Below, piece by piece: positions 16,453 to 24,973 of a stretch of DNA of 61,211 nt. This stretch comes from Planctomycetota bacterium (lineage in GTDB: Bacteria > Planctomycetota > SZUA-567 > H5-PLA8). The translations under genes and the position numbers were made by a program. The stretch is from contig JAHCJK010000010.1 in assembly GCA_026184295.1 (NCBI GenBank), positions 1 through 61,211 of the forward strand. The letters run 5' to 3'. Below the pieces are notes generated by a model. It was not told the DNA's origin. It saw only the letters and a program-made list of their open reading frames with translations, and did not search any database. The stretch's first letter is position 1. Every line of letters starts with the position of its first letter.

Positions 16453-17553
16453 CTAGAACAGGCTCGAGGTCTCGTCGCCGCCCAGTTTCGGCTCGATCGG
16501 TTTCAGGCCCAGGTGTTCGTAGCCCTTCGCCGAGAGCACGCGGCCGCGCGGGGTTTTGAGGACGTAGCCTTCCTGGATCAGGAACGGTTCGTAGACTTCC
16601 TCGATCGTGTCGGATTCTTCGCCCACCATCACGGCCACGGTCTTTACGCCCACGGGCTGGCCCTTGTGCTGCGCCAGCGCCTGCAAGATCCGGCGGTCCA
16701 TCTGGTCCAGGCCCGAGGCGTCCACGCCTTCGCGGTCGAGGCCCTTCTGCGCGATGGCGACGGTCAGGCGCCCTTCGCCTTCCACTTCCGCCCAGTCGCG
16801 CAGGCGGCGCAGGAGACGATTCGCGATGCGCGGGGTCTTGCGCGCGCGCGCGGCGATCTCGCCGGCCGCTGCGGCCTCGGTCTCGATGCCCAGAATCTTC
16901 GACGAGCGCAGCACGATCTTGGTCAGGTCAGCGGGCGAATAAAAATTCAGCTTCTGCGGAATCCCGAAGCGGTCCTGGAAGGGCCGGCTGAGCAACCCGT
17001 CGCGCGTCGTCGCGGCGACGAGGGTGAAGGGCTTGAGTTGGAAGCGAATCGGACGCGCGGCGGCACCCTGGTCCACGGTCAGGTCGATGTAGAAGTCCTC
17101 CATCGCCGAATAGAGGTATTCCTCCAGCGCGGCGCTGAGGCGGTGGACTTCGTCGATAAAGAGGACCGTGCGTTCGGGCAGGCTGGTGAGCAGGCCGACC
17201 AGGTCGCCGGGCTTCTTCAGCGCCGGGGCGGAGGTGCCGTGAAATTCCACGTTCATCTCGTTGGCGACGATCTTCGCGAGCGTCGTCTTGCCCAGGCCCG
17301 GAGGCCCGGAAAGGAGGATGTGGTCGAGCGCCTCGCCGCGCTTCATCGCGGCTTTGACGTACACGCGCAGGTTTTCGAGCACGCGGGGCTGGCCGACGAA
17401 GTCTTCGAAGCGCTGCGGGCGCAGGGTGGATTCGAACGCGTCTTCCTCGTCGCCGGCCGAGGCCGGGCCGACGGGGCGTTCTTCCGCGGGCTCCTCGCCG
17501 CCGAAGTCGTCGGCCGGTTTTTTCTTGCGGGGAAAGGGAAAGCCGCGCGCCAC
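16453..17553 (-). CDS. ruvB: Holliday junction branch migration ATPase RuvB
   Basis: 366 residues. Seen: Walker A GPPGLGKT (83-90), Walker B LFIDEVHR (131-138), sensor and arginine regions (LVAATTRDGLLSRPFQDRFG), and the C-terminal winged helix with EPFLIQEGYVLKTPRGR. RuvB forms hexamers that drive branch migration with RuvA. An acidic, low-complexity N-terminal extension of about 38 residues precedes the core and is not typical. ruvA lies 4.5 kb away on the same strand with unrelated genes between, and ruvC is not in the window, so the usual ruvCAB order is broken. Confidence 0.96.
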   Translation of the reverse strand: MARGFPFPRKKKPADDFGGEEPAEERPVGPASAGDEEDAFESTLRPQRFEDFVGQPRVLENLRVYVKAAMKRGEALDHILLSGPPGLGKTTLAKIVANEMNVEFHGTSAPALKKPGDLVGLLTSLPERTVLFIDEVHRLSAALEEYLYSAMEDFYIDLTVDQGAAARPIRFQLKPFTLVAATTRDGLLSRPFQDRFGIPQKLNFYSPADLTKIVLRSSKILGIETEAAAAGEIAARARKTPRIANRLLRRLRDWAEVEGEGRLTVAIAQKGLDREGVDASGLDQMDRRILQALAQHKGQPVGVKTVAVMVGEESDTIEEVYEPFLIQEGYVLKTPRGRVLSAKGYEHLGLKPIEPKLGGDETSSLF

Positions 17554-17645
17554 GCGGGATGGTCTCCGTTGCCAGACGCGCGATTATCCCCGCCCGCCCG
17601 CATCCGTCCAACGGTGAAAACGCGCCCGGGTCCGGCCGCGCGTCC

Positions 17646-17674
17646 CTTTACCCGCGTGTGCGAGCCGGTATGCT
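17646..17674 (+). promoter_or_regulatory. Weak promoter candidate
   Basis: CTTTAC (17646-17651), 17 bases, TATGCT (17669-17674). The TATGCT resembles -10 elements before other genes here. If real, it places the downstream start codon at GTG 17721 rather than at the ATG inside the -10. Confidence 0.35.
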
Positions 17675-17720
17675 GGTACTTTCCATCGGACGCGCCGGCC
17701 GGTCGATCAGGAATACTCTC

Positions 17721-20624
17721 GTGAGCATCTCGGAAGGCCCGGCCGGTACGGAATCCCACGCGCCGGAATCCGGCGGCCCGCGGATCGGATATATCCAGGT
17801 TTCCGTCTTCCTCATCTCCGCGGCGCTGCTGATTCTGCAAGTCTCGTTCACGCGCCTGCTGGGATACAAGCTTTTCTATCACTTCGTATTCCTGGCGATC
17901 TCGCTCTCGCTGCTGGGGCTGGGCGCGGCCGGCACGTACGCGGCCATTCGGCCGATGCCCAAGGACTTGAGCCGCTCGTGCCTGCGCTGGCTGGCGCTCC
18001 TGACGCTCTCGATTCCGATCACGTTCCTGGTCATGGCGAACCCGCTCCCCATCGTCAGCCACACGGCGGGCCGGTTGAAACTCTTCGGGACCGATGCCTT
18101 CCAGTACCTCGCGCTCTGTTCCCCGTTCATGATCTGGCTGAATTTCTGCGGCGGCGTGGTGCTCGCGCGGTTCTTCGCCGCCCACAGTGCGCGCATGGGC
18201 AAACTGTACGCCAGCGACCTGCTCGGCGCGAGCCTCGGGTGCCTCCTCTGCCTGGCGCTGATGATGTACGGATCGCCGCCCTTCGCGTTTTGCATGGCGG
18301 CGCTGCTGACGGCGGCGGCGGCTTTTCCCTTTTACGCGTCGATGGCGCGGGGGTCGCCAGGGCGCGGTTCGGGGCTGACGCTCTGTGCCGCCGGGCTGCT
18401 CTTGGCCGCGCTCGTCTTTCTCGGTCCGGAGTGGCTCCGGAATTTTCAGAACTTCAGGAACGCGGGCCGGAACCTGGATGTCGTGCGCTACGAGTGGAAC
18501 CACATGATCCGGACGGACCGCGATGCCGGTACGTACATCCTGGACGGCGACGCGTCCACGCCGATCGCGGTGTGGAAGGACCAATACGCGGGCGTGATGA
18601 ACGCCGATCCCGCCTACCTCCTGGCTCCCAAGGAACCCGAGGTGGCCATCATCGGTTTCGGGGGCGGTTCGCAGGTGCTGCAGGCGCGCATGGCGCGGGC
18701 GAAGCGCATCTACGCCATCGACATCAATCCGACCCTGGCGCGCTGGGTGACGCACGAGGACGCCGAGGTCAATCAACGGCTTTTCCTCAGCCCCGAGATC
18801 GAGGTGGTGGTGGACGAGGGCCGCCACGCGGTTCGTTCGAGCGGGCGGACGTTCGACGTGCTGGTCATGCACGCGATCGATACCTACGCCGCGACGGCCT
18901 CGGGCGCGTACGCGCTGAGCGAGAACTTTCTCTACACCAAGCAGGCGCTGCAGGACTACTACCAGGCGCTGAGCCCGGAGGGCAAGATTTCCATCTCGCG
19001 CTGGATCTTCAATCCGCCGCGCGAGAACCTGCGCCTCTTCGTCACGGGCCTGGAAGCGCTGAAGGAACTGGGCGTCGCCGAGCCGGAGAAGCACTTCGCG
19101 ATCATCGTGCCCGTGCCGGACTACAACCGCATGGGCGAACAGCGCGTCTGGGGCCTCCTCATGATCTCCAGGAATCCGCTCGGCCCCGAGCAGGTGAAGG
19201 CGCTGCAGGAACACGTGGCGCGCAACAACTGGACGTTGCTGTACGCCCCGGGCGTGGAGTCGGGCACGCCGTTCGACCGCTACGCGCGCTCCGCCGACCG
19301 CGCGGCCTTCCGGGCTGCCTACCCATTCGTGATCACGCCGGTCACCGACGCGAGCCCGTACCTGTTCCTGTACTACAACCCGCTGCACGCGTCATCCTAC
19401 CGCGCCACCAACGACCGGCTCGTCTGGGAAATCTACCAGTCGTCCTCGGTGCTTCTCTTCGCGGCGGTGGCCGTCTCGGCGGTGCTTAGCCTGCTGCTGA
19501 TCGTGCTGCCGCTCTTCTTCCAGAAGGACGCGCGGGCGGCGGGGCTTTCCATCGAACAGTGCGTCTATTTCGCCGGGCTGGGCGTGGGCTTCATGGCGCT
19601 GGAAATCCCGCTCGTGCAGGCGCTCACGCTCTACCTGGGGCACCCGACCTTCGGCTTCTCGGTGGCGCTGGTGGCGTTGCTCCTGGCGACCGGGGCGGGC
19701 AGCTTCTGCGTGGACCGGTTCGCGCCCAGCCGCGCCGCCATCGGGCTGCTCGTGGCCGCGCTGCTCGCGGTGCTGGCCTTCGGGCTCTTTCCGTTCGTCG
19801 AACACACCATCCATTGGCCGGCGCCGGCGCGCTTCGCCGCCGGGATCGTGCTGGCCATGGCCTGCGGCTTCCCCATGGGTTTTCCCCTGGCCATGGGGGT
19901 GAAGGAACTGGGGCGCGAGCATGCGCGCAACATCCCGTGGGCTTGGGCGGTCAACGGCGCGGCCTCGGTGATCGGTTCGACGGTGGTGATGCTGGTGATG
20001 GTCTTCTCGGGTTCGCGCGAGGCCCTGATCTTCGGCGCGGTCTGCTACCTGCTGAGCGCCTGGGCGGGGAAGGCGTGGAGATCGGCCGGCGTGCCGGTCT
20101 GGAAGCGCCCGCTGCCGTGGGCGCTGGCCGGCGGCGCCGCGCTGCTGTGCGCGGGGCTCCTGGCGACCTTGAGCGTGAAGGGCGGCGGCGCCGAACCCTC
20201 GTACGAAGACGAATTTGCGAGCGCGCAGATCGCGCGGGAGCAGGGCCGCTTCGTGGATGCCGAACGCGCCTTCAAGGCCGCGGTGAAGAGCGCCGACGAA
20301 GACGGGCGCGGCGAAGCCGCGGTTCTGGCGGCCCTCGACGGGCTGACCGGGCTGTATTTTCAGAACGGCAAATTCCAGGATGCAGAACCCTACGCGCAGC
20401 GCGCGCACGACTTGCGGGTCGCGCGCCTGGGCCCCGAGCATCTCGAGACGGTGCGCAGCATCGAGGACATGGCCATCGTGCGCTTCAGCCAAGGCCGCAC
20501 GCTGGAATCGGTGGAGATGCTCAAGACGGCGCTGGCCGTCCGTGAAAAGGCGCAGGGTCCCGGCCACCCCGCGGCAAAGTCCACGCGGCAATGGCTGGAA
20601 AAGGCCGAACGGCAGCAGCGCTAG
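17721..20624 (+). CDS. Membrane protein with spermidine synthase-like domain and C-terminal TPRs
   Basis: About 967 residues from GTG 17721; in-frame starts further upstream (17559, 17670) overlap the probable promoter. Six or so membrane helices in the first 230 residues lead to a class I methyltransferase-like fold of the spermidine synthase type (VAIIGFGGGSQ, IYAIDINPTLARW, VVVDEGRHAVR, FDVLVMHAID). Eight or so more helices follow, then tetratricopeptide repeats of kinesin light chain type at the C-terminus. Such fused transporter/spermidine synthase-like proteins are widespread, but few are characterised and many lack polyamine synthase activity. The stop shares four bases with the convergent gene (CTAG, 20621-20624). 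Confidence 0.75.
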   Translation: MSISEGPAGTESHAPESGGPRIGYIQVSVFLISAALLILQVSFTRLLGYKLFYHFVFLAISLSLLGLGAAGTYAAIRPMPKDLSRSCLRWLALLTLSIPITFLVMANPLPIVSHTAGRLKLFGTDAFQYLALCSPFMIWLNFCGGVVLARFFAAHSARMGKLYASDLLGASLGCLLCLALMMYGSPPFAFCMAALLTAAAAFPFYASMARGSPGRGSGLTLCAAGLLLAALVFLGPEWLRNFQNFRNAGRNLDVVRYEWNHMIRTDRDAGTYILDGDASTPIAVWKDQYAGVMNADPAYLLAPKEPEVAIIGFGGGSQVLQARMARAKRIYAIDINPTLARWVTHEDAEVNQRLFLSPEIEVVVDEGRHAVRSSGRTFDVLVMHAIDTYAATASGAYALSENFLYTKQALQDYYQALSPEGKISISRWIFNPPRENLRLFVTGLEALKELGVAEPEKHFAIIVPVPDYNRMGEQRVWGLLMISRNPLGPEQVKALQEHVARNNWTLLYAPGVESGTPFDRYARSADRAAFRAAYPFVITPVTDASPYLFLYYNPLHASSYRATNDRLVWEIYQSSSVLLFAAVAVSAVLSLLLIVLPLFFQKDARAAGLSIEQCVYFAGLGVGFMALEIPLVQALTLYLGHPTFGFSVALVALLLATGAGSFCVDRFAPSRAAIGLLVAALLAVLAFGLFPFVEHTIHWPAPARFAAGIVLAMACGFPMGFPLAMGVKELGREHARNIPWAWAVNGAASVIGSTVVMLVMVFSGSREALIFGAVCYLLSAWAGKAWRSAGVPVWKRPLPWALAGGAALLCAGLLATLSVKGGGAEPSYEDEFASAQIAREQGRFVDAERAFKAAVKSADEDGRGEAAVLAALDGLTGLYFQNGKFQDAEPYAQRAHDLRVARLGPEHLETVRSIEDMAIVRFSQGRTLESVEMLKTALAVREKAQGPGHPAAKSTRQWLEKAERQQR

Positions 20625-20848
20625 ATCGCGAATTCCTTGCGGATTTCCTGGATGCGCTGCCAGGTGGCCGGCGAGACCTCCTCTTCCTTGACCTTCTCGA
20701 AGACATTGCGCAGGACCGTCTTTTCGTCGTCGTCGATCTTGCCGTCCCGCAGGGCGAGGCCCAGGATGAAGTTCAATTCCGCCATATCGACGGTGCCGTC
20801 GTCGGCGAAGATGTTTTTGGCCGTGAAGACCATCGTGCGCCAGCCCAT
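20621..20848 (-). CDS. Small acidic protein, TerB-like, 75 aa
   Basis: A 75-residue soluble protein beginning MGWRTMVFTAKNIFADDG. The centre reads LALRDGKIDDDEKTVLRNVF, a pattern seen in TerB-like helical domains (D-G-x-I-x-x-x-E). It is shorter than a full TerB domain, so family membership is tentative. GGAG lies about eight bases before the ATG. It ends convergently with the large membrane protein gene, the two stop codons overlapping in CTAG. The function is unknown. Confidence 0.6.
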   Translation of the reverse strand: MGWRTMVFTAKNIFADDGTVDMAELNFILGLALRDGKIDDDEKTVLRNVFEKVKEEEVSPATWQRIQEIRKEFAI

Positions 20849-20997
20849 GAGTGTTCTCCGGAGGATTCGAGGCGCCCTGAATGTAATTGGCTCCCGGTTG
20901 ATTGCAATAATTCAGGCGAAATTACCCATGGTCATGGCCGCATTGATCCACACGAAAAACTAACAATATCGAAACAGTCCGGGAAACCAAGGAAGGG

Positions 20998-21027
20998 AAA
21001 AAAAAGGAGCGGCCCGTGGGCCGCTCC
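20998..21027 (-). terminator. Rho-independent terminator for the dehydrogenase gene
   Basis: Read on the minus strand, GGAGCGGCCC and GGGCCGCTCC (21027-21018 and 21015-21006) form a perfect 10-base stem with a two-base loop. Eight Ts follow (20998-21005 as A on the plus strand). It lies 28 bases past the stop of the gene ending at 21055. Confidence 0.9.
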
Positions 21028-21054
21028 CGCCTTCGCGCCTCGCCGGATGCCGTG

Positions 21055-21996
21055 CTACGCGTCGTAGCGCACCACGCCCTTGAGGTAGCCCTTTTCAGGA
21101 TACATCGCGGTGTCGAGCAGTTGATCGTAGCGGTCGATGGGCGCGGTATGGCTGACGAGTTCGTCGTTCTTGAAGACGCCGCGCGCGACCAGGGGGAGCA
21201 TGTTCTTCCAGACGCGCGGGTAGTTGGGGGCGTTTTTCGGCGCGGTGTTGAGCACGTTGATGCCGCGGGTGTGCAGCGCGTTGCAGTCGATGGTGCGGTT
21301 GCCGCGGTGCCAACTGAAAATGCACAGGTTGCCGCCGTTGCGGACCATCCGCACGGACAGGTCCAGCGCGGGCTGCGCGCCGGCAAGTTCGACGACCACG
21401 TCGGCCCGTTCCGCCACGAGCGCTTCGATGGCCGCGTCGTCCTTTCCGATCTGCATGACGCGGTGCGCGCCGAACTTCCGGGCCATGGCCAGGCGTTGTT
21501 CGTTGGTGTCGATGGCGATCAATTCGCCCACCAGGCTGGCCGCCAGGCCCTGGACCATCAGCAGGCCCATGTATCCGGTGCCGATCAGCGCGACGCGTTC
21601 GCCGGGGAAGATCTGCGCGCGTTCGATGCCGTTCACCACGCAGGCGATCGGTTCCACGATCCAGGCGAGCGGGTTTTCGACGGCGTAGGGAATGCGCACG
21701 GCGTCCTTGGACGGCACGTTCTGCACTTCCTGGAAGCCGCCGCCCGCGACCCAGTCGCCTTCCTTGTACCCGGTCACTTCCTTGCCGACCTTCACCACGC
21801 GGCCCAGGCCTTCGTGGCCGGGCGGGGCGGCGTAGGGGTTGTCCTCCGGGCCGATCTTGTAGGTGCTCAAATCCCAGGCGCAGATGCCGCAGGCGACCTT
21901 GCGCACCTGTAGCTGCCCTTCGCCGGGGTCTTCGACGTTGACTTCGCGAACTTCGATCTTCTTGGGTGCGACATAGGCGATCGTGCGCGTTTTCAT
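21055..21996 (-). CDS. Zinc-dependent medium-chain dehydrogenase, 313 aa
   Basis: MDR superfamily. The catalytic zinc region shows CGICAWDL (Cys37) and PPGHEGLGRVV (His/Glu), and the Rossmann turn is GTGYMGLL near residue 150, with an acidic ALIAIDTNE end suggesting NAD. It is shorter than typical family members (about 340-350) because the loop carrying the four structural-zinc cysteines is missing. Likely substrates are polyols or sugars, but specificity cannot be deduced. The gene is monocistronic, with a strong terminator downstream, and its start is 26 bases from the end of ruvA. Confidence 0.82.
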   Translation of the reverse strand: MKTRTIAYVAPKKIEVREVNVEDPGEGQLQVRKVACGICAWDLSTYKIGPEDNPYAAPPGHEGLGRVVKVGKEVTGYKEGDWVAGGGFQEVQNVPSKDAVRIPYAVENPLAWIVEPIACVVNGIERAQIFPGERVALIGTGYMGLLMVQGLAASLVGELIAIDTNEQRLAMARKFGAHRVMQIGKDDAAIEALVAERADVVVELAGAQPALDLSVRMVRNGGNLCIFSWHRGNRTIDCNALHTRGINVLNTAPKNAPNYPRVWKNMLPLVARGVFKNDELVSHTAPIDRYDQLLDTAMYPEKGYLKGVVRYDA

Positions 21997-22021
21997 GGCG
22001 GCTTCCCCTGGTTTAAGCGGT

Positions 22022-22678
22022 TTATTCCGAAAAGGACAGCGCCCGGCGGATCAGGTCCTGCACCGCCGTGGGTTCCTGCTTTTCCGCGCGCATCGCGTCG
22101 TACGCGCGCTGGACCGCGCGCAACGCGACGTCGCTCGGCACTTCGTTGAGCTGCACCACGGCCTTCACGGCCAGTTCGGTCATCTCGTCCAGCCCCTGGA
22201 TCGCGGGGGCTTCCACCGCGGCGGGTTTGCCCGGGCGCTTCGCGGTCGCTGGCGCGCCGGCGTCCAGTTCGGCCTGCTTGACCAGAATTTTACCGAGTTC
22301 GAGCACGATGCGCTTGGCGGTGGCTTCGCCCACGCCGCCGCCTTTCAAGGCTGCGAAGTTCCCGATGCGGATCGCCTGCTGCAGGTGCGCGACGTGTCCG
22401 CGCCCGAGCACCGCCATGGCCAGCTTGGGGCCCACGCCGCTGACGTGCGCGATCAACTGCTTGAAGAAGGCGCGTTCGCCTTCGGTGGCGAAGCCGAAGA
22501 GCGTCAGGGCATCGTCGGTGACATGCAGGTGCGCGAGCAGCGTGGCGCGGCGGCCTAAAGCAGGCAGCGCGTCGTACGTGGACGCCGGAATTTTGAGAAG
22601 ATATCCGACTCCGCCGGCTTCGATGACCGCTTCGCCGGGGGCCTTGGAGGTCAGCGTGCCCGTCACATGATGGAACAT
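22022..22678 (-). CDS. ruvA: Holliday junction DNA helicase subunit RuvA
   Basis: 218 residues. An N-terminal OB-fold (MFHHVTGTL, VGYLLKIPAST) is followed by two helix-hairpin-helix motifs (LIAHVSGVGPKLAMAVLG and LKGGGVGEATAKRIVLELG), an Ala-rich linker, and domain III near the C-terminus (AVVQLNEVPSDVALRAVQRA). RuvA tetramers bind four-way junctions and load RuvB. It is slightly longer than the common 200-residue length because of the linker. It is separated from ruvB in this genome. Confidence 0.95.
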   Translation of the reverse strand: MFHHVTGTLTSKAPGEAVIEAGGVGYLLKIPASTYDALPALGRRATLLAHLHVTDDALTLFGFATEGERAFFKQLIAHVSGVGPKLAMAVLGRGHVAHLQQAIRIGNFAALKGGGVGEATAKRIVLELGKILVKQAELDAGAPATAKRPGKPAAVEAPAIQGLDEMTELAVKAVVQLNEVPSDVALRAVQRAYDAMRAEKQEPTAVQDLIRRALSFSE

Positions 22679-22701
22679 GAAGGTTTTCGCGGTGTACTGT
22701 G

Positions 22702-22739
22702 CGGGCTTCCGGCGGACCGTTTTCCGCCGGAAACCCGCG
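22702..22739 (-). terminator. Strong GC hairpin after the TPR/alpha-CTD gene
   Basis: Arms 22702-22717 and 22724-22739 pair over 15 of 16 positions (GCGGG outer stem, TTCCGGCGGA inner stem) with a six-base loop. There is no T-tract on either side, so termination efficiency is uncertain. It lies between the stop of the TPR/alpha-CTD gene and the start of ruvA. Confidence 0.55.
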
Positions 22740-22754
22740 GTACATCCAGATACA

Positions 22755-24071
22755 TCAGTCGATGCTCTTCAGGCCCAGACCCATCTCGGTCAGCTTGGCC
22801 TTCACTTCGTTCAGGCTCGTCTGGCCGAAGTTCTTGGTGGCCAGCAGGTCGGCTTCGGACTTTTCGCACAGGTCGCCGATGGTCTCGATGTTCAGGCGCT
22901 GCATGCACTTTCGGCTGCGCACCGAGAGTTCCAGGTCGGTGATCGGCTTGACCAGCATGGTGTTCTCGGGGCCGCCGGTGCGCAGGCGCTGGGCGCGCGC
23001 GCGCTTGGCTTCCTCTTCCTTGAACATCCCCAGGCGCAGCCCCTTGCTTTCGAGCAGGTTGCGGATTTCCTGGAGCGAGGTCTCGCCGAAGTTCTTGTAG
23101 CTGAGCAGTTCCTGGTCGGTCTTGCGGACCAGGTCGCCGAGGGAGCGGACGTTCATCTTCGCCAGGCAGTTGCGGCTGCGCACGGAGAGTTCGAAATCCG
23201 CGATGGGGATGCGCAGCACGGCTTCGAGGCGTTCGTTTTCCTTGCGTTCGTTTTCGTCGTAGTACATGTCCAGCGATTCGACCGAGTCGCGCAGGTACAG
23301 CGCGGCGCGCTTGTTGGTCGGATCGACCTTGATCGCTTCCTTGTACGCCGCGATCGCGCCGTCCACGTCTTCCTTGTCTTCCAGCAGCATGCCCAGGTTC
23401 AGCATCGCGGAGACGAACGCGGGGCCCTGGCCCGTGACGCGCTTGTAGAGTTCGATGGCGCGGTTGTCTTCGCCGCGCAGGTCGAGGTAGTACGCGAGGC
23501 GGAAGGCCGCTTCGGCGTGGTTCGGGTCGAGTTCCAGCGCCTTCTCGTAGCAGGTGCAGGCGCTTTCCTGCTGCCCGCGCGCTTCCAGGCAGCGGCCCTT
23601 CTGGAAGAGCAGGTCGGCGTCGGCCAGGCCCTGCTTCTCGATGCGTTCCAGCGCTCCGACGGCGTCGTCGAGCTTCCCGCCGGCGCGGAGCGCCGCGGCG
23701 ATCTCGACGCCGATCTTGGGCGCCTGGAGCTGCTCGGCGGCCTGCTTGAGCTGGCTGGCGGCCTCGTCGTACTGTTCGCGGTCGAGGGCGATCTCGCCCT
23801 TCACCAGATGGGCAAGCGCGCCGGCGAGTTCCTTGGAGGCCGATTCGGCCTGGTCGTAGCGCGAGAGAATCCACGCGAAGACCGCGGTGCGCAGGGACTT
23901 CTCTTCCTTCGAAAGCGCTTCGCCGTCGAGCGCGCCGAGGCGCGTCTGGAGGACCTTGCGTTCGGCGAGGTTGTTGCGGGCGACGCTGCGCAGCTTAAGG
24001 ATCAGTTCGGGGGAAAGCGTGGCCTGCGCGCAGATTTCATCAACGGCACTGACGACATTAAGTTCCGACAT
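22755..24071 (-). CDS. TPR protein with two RNA polymerase alpha C-terminal domains
   Basis: 438 residues. About 1-275 is helical with tetratricopeptide repeats (for example ACTCYEKALELDPNHAEAAF and AIAAYKEAIKVDPTNKRAAL). Two alpha-CTD copies follow, at about 282-350 and 369-438. Copy 1 has ELSVRSRNCL and NFGETSLQEI; copy 2 has ELSVRSRKCM and NFGQTSLNEV. Compared with E. coli RpoA, the DNA-contacting Arg265 is kept in both and Asn268 in copy 1 only. Gly296 and Ser299 are kept in both, and Lys298 is Thr in both. There is no N-terminal RpoA assembly domain, so it is not the polymerase subunit. It may bind UP-element-like DNA or activators and recruit partners through its TPRs. Its role is unknown. 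Confidence 0.88.
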   Translation of the reverse strand: MSELNVVSAVDEICAQATLSPELILKLRSVARNNLAERKVLQTRLGALDGEALSKEEKSLRTAVFAWILSRYDQAESASKELAGALAHLVKGEIALDREQYDEAASQLKQAAEQLQAPKIGVEIAAALRAGGKLDDAVGALERIEKQGLADADLLFQKGRCLEARGQQESACTCYEKALELDPNHAEAAFRLAYYLDLRGEDNRAIELYKRVTGQGPAFVSAMLNLGMLLEDKEDVDGAIAAYKEAIKVDPTNKRAALYLRDSVESLDMYYDENERKENERLEAVLRIPIADFELSVRSRNCLAKMNVRSLGDLVRKTDQELLSYKNFGETSLQEIRNLLESKGLRLGMFKEEEAKRARAQRLRTGGPENTMLVKPITDLELSVRSRKCMQRLNIETIGDLCEKSEADLLATKNFGQTSLNEVKAKLTEMGLGLKSID

Positions 24072-24192
24072 GTCTTCTCCCTAAGAGTCAGGTTGGGTCG
24101 AACACCTTCCGGCGGGACCGGCCAGAACACAATCTCTTAACCTCTGGTCTCAATTAGACAAGAGAAAATTGGGCCCCGGGCATCACTTGTGC

Positions 24193-24220
24193 TTGACCTC
24201 CGTCTAACCTGAACTATAAA
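24193..24220 (+). promoter_or_regulatory. Promoter for tRNA-Lys and possibly rpmB
   Basis: TTGACC (24193-24198), 16 bases, TATAAA (24215-24220). The predicted start is around 24227, giving a precursor of about 44 bases before the tRNA. Confidence 0.75.
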
Positions 24221-24270
24221 GGTCCCTCCCGTCCGGCGGCTGCATGGCCGGGCCTGACATTCGACATTAC

Positions 24271-24346
<76 letters not shown>

Positions 24347-24401
24347 TTTTCTGGCGGGCCGTTTGGCCCTGGTGAAGTTAGGTAAGGAAGGAGCAGGACC
24401 G

Positions 24402-24683
24402 ATGGCGGAACACATTCATGGCAAGGCTCCGGTGCGCGGCCGCAAGTACGTGCGCCGCGGTGTCGCCAAGTACAAGGGCGGTATCGGCCGCAAGATCACG
24501 GGCAAGACCAAGCGCTGGTTCAAGCCCAACCTGCAGCGCGTCAAGATCGTGACCCCCAACGGCACGGTCAAGCGCGTGTGGGTGACGGCGAAGATGCTCA
24601 AGAACGGCGAGGTGACCAAGGCGCCGAAGCAGAAGATCCTCGCGCAGCTCCGCGCCGAAAAGGCCGCTGCCAAGAAGAAGTAG
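24402..24683 (+). CDS. rpmB: Large ribosomal subunit protein bL28
   Basis: 93 residues from ATG 24402, which has a strong ribosome site (AAGGAAGGAGC) upstream; the in-frame TTG at 24363 is unlikely. The L28 signature is KITGKTKRWFKPNLQRVKI and the later VWVTAKMLKNG. The N-terminal zinc-binding CxxC of many L28 proteins is absent, so this is a zinc-independent (C-minus) form. The C-terminus is a basic Lys/Ala tail. It binds 23S rRNA near the E site. A clear terminator follows. Confidence 0.93.
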   Translation: MAEHIHGKAPVRGRKYVRRGVAKYKGGIGRKITGKTKRWFKPNLQRVKIVTPNGTVKRVWVTAKMLKNGEVTKAPKQKILAQLRAEKAAAKKK

Positions 24684-24716
24684 CGCTCTCGAAGTCGTTG
24701 AAAATATTGAAGTTGA

Positions 24717-24741
24717 AGGCCGCGTGACGCGCGGCCTTTTT
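24717..24741 (+). terminator. Rho-independent terminator after rpmB
   Basis: AGGCCGCG (24717-24724), loop TGACG, CGCGGCCT (24730-24737), a perfect 8-base stem running into a T-tract. It lies 34 bases after the rpmB stop. Confidence 0.9.
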
Positions 24742-24973
24742 CGTTGGTTCGCATCCCTGCGGTCTTTTCCAGTCTGGTATCTCGCCTTGTCAGCAACTAG
24801 ATTTCTGGTAATCTTAAGCACGCCTAGAGGTTACGAGTCTTCGAGATATGCGCATGAAGGCGGCCGCGACATGGTGCATCTTTTCATGCGAGGGCGAACT
24901 GCCGGGTCCGTTCGTTCGTACCTCTTGGGTTGGTAAGCACTTTTCCTGATTCAAGTTGGCACGGGTGCTCCGC
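24742..24973 (+). promoter_or_regulatory. Leader region of the P1B ATPase with promoter candidate
   Basis: A relatively AT-rich gap of 232 bases. TTGTCA (24787-24792), 16 bases, TAATCT (24809-24814) is a plausible promoter, giving a leader of about 150 bases. A 33-codon frame from ATG 24848 stops at 24947 and could be a leader peptide, though nothing else supports it. I see no clear riboswitch or metal-regulator operator. Confidence 0.4.

Noticed and set aside
24848..24949. 33-codon leader peptide before the P1B ATPase
   Set aside because: No ribosome site, no repeated regulatory codons and no attenuator hairpin support it.
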